This document shows, piece after piece, positions 11,853 through 13,404 of a DNA stretch of 13,404 bases; positions within the stretch are counted from its first letter, which is position 1, and the number at the start of each line of letters is the position of its first letter. The notes under the pieces were generated by a model. The model worked only from the letters and a program-made list of their open reading frames with translations. It did not search any database and was not told the origin of the DNA. The position numbers and the translations under genes are program-made. The DNA comes from an uncultured Clostridia bacterium (lineage in GTDB: Bacteria > Bacillota > Clostridia > Christensenellales > Aristaeellaceae), in the NCBI GenBank assembly GCA_937886445.1, contig CALGBY010000130.1:1-13404 (forward strand), written 5' to 3'.

Positions 11853-13404
11853 TCAGTCGTAGCATTCGCCCATGTTCACACAGCCGATACCCAGTCCCAG
11901 CGGTGTATCGTAATCAACGATCGTTATCCCTCCGCCCACATACACAACAGTGATCTGCAGGTCGGACGCGGGCATATCGCCTTTCACCACACGCTTGTCG
12001 GGGGTAAGTCCGCTTACGGCGGGAGAATTGACCTCATAGTGTTCTCCGGAGAACAGGGTGTCCTGATAAGTGGGAGCCACTTCCCTGCCGCGGATATCCA
12101 CATACCTGATCGTCAGCTGATACGGATTGCGTGTATAGATGACATCAAATACAAGGTCTTCGGTTTCAACCGTTCCGCTCACGGTTTCCTGATCGGCTGT
12201 CCATCCGCCGATCCTCGGGCTGATCACATTGAAGGTTTCACCGGTGTAATACAGGTTCACCACGGTAGGCGCGGCGGTTTCTCCGTCCACGCTTTCGTAC
12301 CAGTACCTTACGGTCACCTTATGCAGCGTACGCTTGGTAAAGTCTGTTACAGAATCATCATCCTCGGGAGTATGATCGGGAACAGAAGGATCGGGATCCT
12401 TCACGGGATCAGACTTGGCAGTCACGATGTTGAACACCTTACCGGCTTCCACATCCTCCGCCGTTACTTTCCACTGGGTATGAAGCTTCTGCTCTTCGCC
12501 GGGAGCCAGGCTCTTGAGCGTCCTGCTGAAGTTGGTCATGTTATCGTTTACGACCACATTGTAAAGCGTCACATTACCGGTGTTCTTCACGACCAGCGTG
12601 TAATTGATGAAGTCACCTTCCTGTGCAAGCTTGCCCTGCATATCGGAGAACTTCTGCACAGTCAGGGCCGCGTCAATATCCACTGTTTCCACTTCAGCGG
12701 ACGGATAGTATTCCTTGTCGCCGAAGGTCACCTTCGCGGTGTTCACATACTCACCGGCCAGCAGATCATCCTCCGTAACGATATGCTCCGCGTTCACGAT
12801 CACGGTGCCGTTCACAGCGAGATCCAGGATGACGGCAGTATTGCCTTCCACAGTATAGCCACTGCCCTCTGTGATCACGGCAGTATCATCGTCCACAGTG
12901 ATACGATCGGCAACGCTGTTGGTCACATTCTTCACAGTGATCGTAAATGTGACCTTGCTGCCCACAATTGCCTTACCGGCGTCGGACGGGGTGATCTCTT
13001 CCACCTGCTTGTCACACAGCACAGAAGGACCGGTAATGGTGAAATCGGCAGGGATCACTTCAAAGGTGAAATTCGGATACTGTTTTTCGTAGTCATCGAC
13101 CGTTTTCCGGGTCGTAAGCACATCGCTGTATCCGCCCACTTCTTCATCATCATTGGTACGGTACACTTCGGTGTCGATATCTTCAAGTTCTTTCTTGAAG
13201 TTGTCGCTCAGATCATCCGGCAGTTTACCGTCTTCGAAGGCGGGATCCTCCGTGCCGTATTCCTTGCTGCTGTCAGACACAGTGATCACGATATGCGCCG
13301 GAGTGACCGACAGATCGCCGTACACGCTGGTCACATCATCATACTGTTTTTCGTTTTCCAGCTCGTAGGTGAAGGTATTGTTCTCGGTATCGGTATCCGC
13401 CACA
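11853..13404 (-). CDS. Large secreted repeat protein, C-terminal part (MBG-, DUF11- and MucBP-like domains), N-terminus outside window
   Basis: At least 516 codons stay open to the window edge; a GTG at 13403 is internal, not a start. Counting from it, 1-36 look like the end of one MBG-like repeat (NTFTYEL ... SVYGDLSVTP). Residues 37-125 form a second MBG-like domain (SKEYGTEDPAF, a GGYSDV turn, FTITG). Residues 126-245 and 246-355 are two DUF11-like beta-sandwiches (TFTITVKN and NYTLVVKNTGNVTLYNVVV cores). Residues 361-425 and 427-489 are two MucBP-like repeats (VTVRYWYESVDG, TIRYVDIRGREV). Such modules build long adhesins or mucus-binding stalks outside the cell. The C-terminus ends DYDTPLGLGIGCVNMGECYD, with no LPXTG, membrane segment or basic tail. 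The protein is very acidic overall. It lies upstream of the solute-binding protein gene on the same strand, 86 nt apart. Confidence 0.85.
   Translation of the reverse strand, partial: VADTDTENNTFTYELENEKQYDDVTSVYGDLSVTPAHIVITVSDSSKEYGTEDPAFEDGKLPDDLSDNFKKELEDIDTEVYRTNDDEEVGGYSDVLTTRKTVDDYEKQYPNFTFEVIPADFTITGPSVLCDKQVEEITPSDAGKAIVGSKVTFTITVKNVTNSVADRITVDDDTAVITEGSGYTVEGNTAVILDLAVNGTVIVNAEHIVTEDDLLAGEYVNTAKVTFGDKEYYPSAEVETVDIDAALTVQKFSDMQGKLAQEGDFINYTLVVKNTGNVTLYNVVVNDNMTNFSRTLKSLAPGEEQKLHTQWKVTAEDVEAGKVFNIVTAKSDPVKDPDPSVPDHTPEDDDSVTDFTKRTLHKVTVRYWYESVDGETAAPTVVNLYYTGETFNVISPRIGGWTADQETVSGTVETEDLVFDVIYTRNPYQLTIRYVDIRGREVAPTYQDTLFSGEHYEVNSPAVSGLTPDKRVVKGDMPASDLQITVVYVGGGITIVDYDTPLGLGIGCVNMGECYD

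Overview
The window looks like a chromosomal piece from a low- to mid-GC Firmicute of the class Clostridia, probably gut- or rumen-type. The indications are strong AGGAGG-type ribosome binding sites, TTG starts, a LytR-CpsA-Psr (LCP) cell-wall transferase, an SPFH flotillin, a clostridial-type SerC-SerA pair, and a large secreted repeat protein with MBG-like, DUF11-like and MucBP-like domains. No rRNA, tRNA, CRISPR array or insertion sequence was seen. Family-level placement is not possible by eye.

Layout. (1) Bases 1-606, minus: the 5' part of a flotillin/SPFH gene with a near-consensus promoter at 688-717. The reading leaves the expected family sequence near base 55, where composition turns abruptly AT-rich. 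(2) Bases 800-2710, minus: a membrane-bound c-di-GMP phosphodiesterase (7TM-like region, dead GGDEF, complete EAL) with its own terminator. (3) Bases 2711-3128: a 418-base divergent regulatory region with two sets of hexamers repeating every 11 bp, each over a predicted promoter. (4) Bases 3129-6902, plus: a three-gene surface-polysaccharide operon (O-antigen ligase-like protein, LCP transferase, acyltransferase 3) ending in a good terminator. (5) Bases 6903-7317: a structured leader region with several near-perfect inverted repeats. (6) Bases 7318-9622, plus: serC-serA, the first two steps of serine synthesis from 3-phosphoglycerate, ending in a bidirectional terminator. (7) Bases 9775-13404, minus: a family-5 solute-binding protein preceded by the C-terminal part of a large repeat-rich secreted protein that runs off the window.

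How they may work together. The polysaccharide operon plausibly polymerises or ligates, acylates and anchors a surface glycan. The c-di-GMP phosphodiesterase transcribed away from it from the same regulatory region suggests that c-di-GMP turnover and envelope decoration answer to a shared regulator. The 11-bp period with 5-nt spacers resembles sites of OmpR/PhoB-type response regulators such as PhoP, but this is inference. The secreted binding protein lacks a lipobox, and the adhesin-like protein lacks an LPXTG signal, so both depart from the usual Gram-positive anchoring schemes.
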